6,141 bases of DNA from Alphaproteobacteria bacterium. GTDB lineage: Bacteria > Pseudomonadota > Alphaproteobacteria > Micropepsales > Micropepsaceae. The DNA lies in the NCBI GenBank assembly GCA_028869725.1, contig JAGWRJ010000656.1, forward strand, positions 1 through 6,141, in the 5' to 3' direction. Shown in pieces: positions 5,415 through 6,141 of this stretch. Position numbers and translations under genes: made by a program. Position 1 is the first letter of the stretch. Each line of letters starts with the position of its first letter. The notes beneath the pieces are model-generated. The model was not told the origin of the DNA. It ran no database searches and worked only from the letters and a program-made list of their open reading frames with translations.

Positions 5415-6141
5415 TTCACCACCATGACCTTGCACTGGCCGCTTGGCTTGCGCAGGCTCTCGAACGCAAAAGGCAGACTGTCGAGGTCTATAGTATCGGT
5501 GATCATGGCCTCGGCATCGATCCTGCCCGAGCCCAGCATAGCGATGACATAGTCGAAATCAGCTGGACGGTAGCCGAGAACGAATTGCAGACTAAGTTCC
5601 TTGGCAATTCCTGCGAGCGGAAAAATGGTATCGGGTTGCTGACAGACGCCTGCAACCACAATGCGACCACCGCGCGGTGCCTCGGCCATTGTCTGGCCGA
5701 TCATGCCCGGGGCACCAACGCACTCGAAGATGACGTCCGGGCCGCGTCCTGCCAGCCGCTCGACCTGGCCGCTGAGCGGCTCATCGGGATTGATGGCATC
5801 GCTGGCACCGAAGCGCGCGGCCATGGCGCGGCGCGCAGCCGTCCTTTCGCTGACGATCACGTGACGTATGCCGAGGAAGCGTGCCCAGAGAATTACGGCC
5901 AGTCCCACAGGGCCGGCGCCGACGACCAGTATGACCGCATTACGGTCGAGCTTCGCCATATCGACTGCATGAAGGCCCACCGCCAAGGGCTCAACCAAGG
6001 CACCCGCCCGATAACTCATGCCGGTGGGGAGCCGGAAGGCTCCGTTCGCAGAGATACGGACATACTCTGCGTAGGCACCGTGGCGCTGGCCGAGACCGAT
6101 GCCCGCGCCGTGGGCGCATGCCCCCGAGCCAAGTCCCTGGG
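5411..6141 (-). CDS. zinc-type medium-chain alcohol/polyol dehydrogenase, C-terminal part (partial)
   Basis: The frame runs from the TAG at 5411-5413 through the right edge without a stop, giving 242 visible residues. Roughly 100 N-terminal residues, including most of the catalytic zinc site, lie outside. Visible features are GAYAEYV (about 23-29) and GALVEPLAVGLHAV (46-59), where the Glu matches the EPL position close to the catalytic zinc in sorbitol-dehydrogenase-like members. Then comes the Rossmann loop GAGPVG (74-79), followed by VIVSER with an acidic residue (Glu98) at the end of the second strand, which suggests NAD(H) rather than NADP(H). The C-terminus ends SGQCKVMVVN. The reaction is probably oxidation of an alcohol or polyol, but the substrate cannot be read. 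The ATG at 6019 is internal, since clear family sequence continues upstream of it. It is not a flagellar gene and marks the edge of the flagellar block. Confidence 0.9.
   Translation of the reverse strand, partial: QGLGSGACAHGAGIGLGQRHGAYAEYVRISANGAFRLPTGMSYRAGALVEPLAVGLHAVDMAKLDRNAVILVVGAGPVGLAVILWARFLGIRHVIVSERTAARRAMAARFGASDAINPDEPLSGQVERLAGRGPDVIFECVGAPGMIGQTMAEAPRGGRIVVAGVCQQPDTIFPLAGIAKELSLQFVLGYRPADFDYVIAMLGSGRIDAEAMITDTIDLDSLPFAFESLRKPSGQCKVMVVN

Overview
The window is a flagellar gene block from an alphaproteobacterium. The order flgB-flgC-fliE-fliQ-fliR-flhB, with fliO-fliP divergent from it, and two perfect TTAA-N7-TTAA boxes (the CtrA recognition pattern) in the shared promoter region both point to that class. 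The Rhodospirillales, possibly the Acetobacteraceae, are my best guess. That finer placement rests on gene order and protein style only and is tentative.

Layout, left to right. Positions 1-91 (minus) hold the first 30 codons of an unidentified protein that starts to enter a membrane segment. Positions 92-247 hold a weak candidate promoter for that gene and a rho-independent terminator that ends the next minus-strand gene. Positions 248-637 (minus) encode a small secreted protein resembling the AprI/Inh metalloprotease-inhibitor family, with a strong ribosome binding site and a candidate promoter. Positions 638-837 hold no other gene, only that promoter and a perfect 9-bp hairpin just past the end of fliP. 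Positions 838-1901 (minus) encode fliO and fliP, which overlap by ATGA. Positions 1902-2073 are the divergent regulatory region with the two CtrA-type boxes and several short inverted repeats. Positions 2074-5414 (plus) form a tight six-gene operon: flgB, flgC, fliE, fliQ, fliR, flhB. From 5411 to the right edge (minus) runs the C-terminal part of a medium-chain zinc-type alcohol/polyol dehydrogenase. It meets flhB tail to tail, and the two stop codons share the palindrome CTAG.

How the flagellar genes work together: FliP, FliQ and FliR form the inner-membrane export gate of the flagellar type III secretion system, and FliO helps FliP assemble. FlhB is the gate-associated switch that changes substrate class by self-cleavage at NPTH. 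FliE joins the gate and MS ring to the rod, and FlgB and FlgC are the proximal rod proteins built on it. The window therefore covers most of the early export gate plus the first axial parts. FlhA, FliF, the ATPase complex and the C-ring genes are absent and must lie elsewhere. All eight flagellar proteins look intact. The flagellar content is conventional; the most informative new observation is the paired CtrA boxes between the divergent transcription units. I see no undescribed multi-gene system here.
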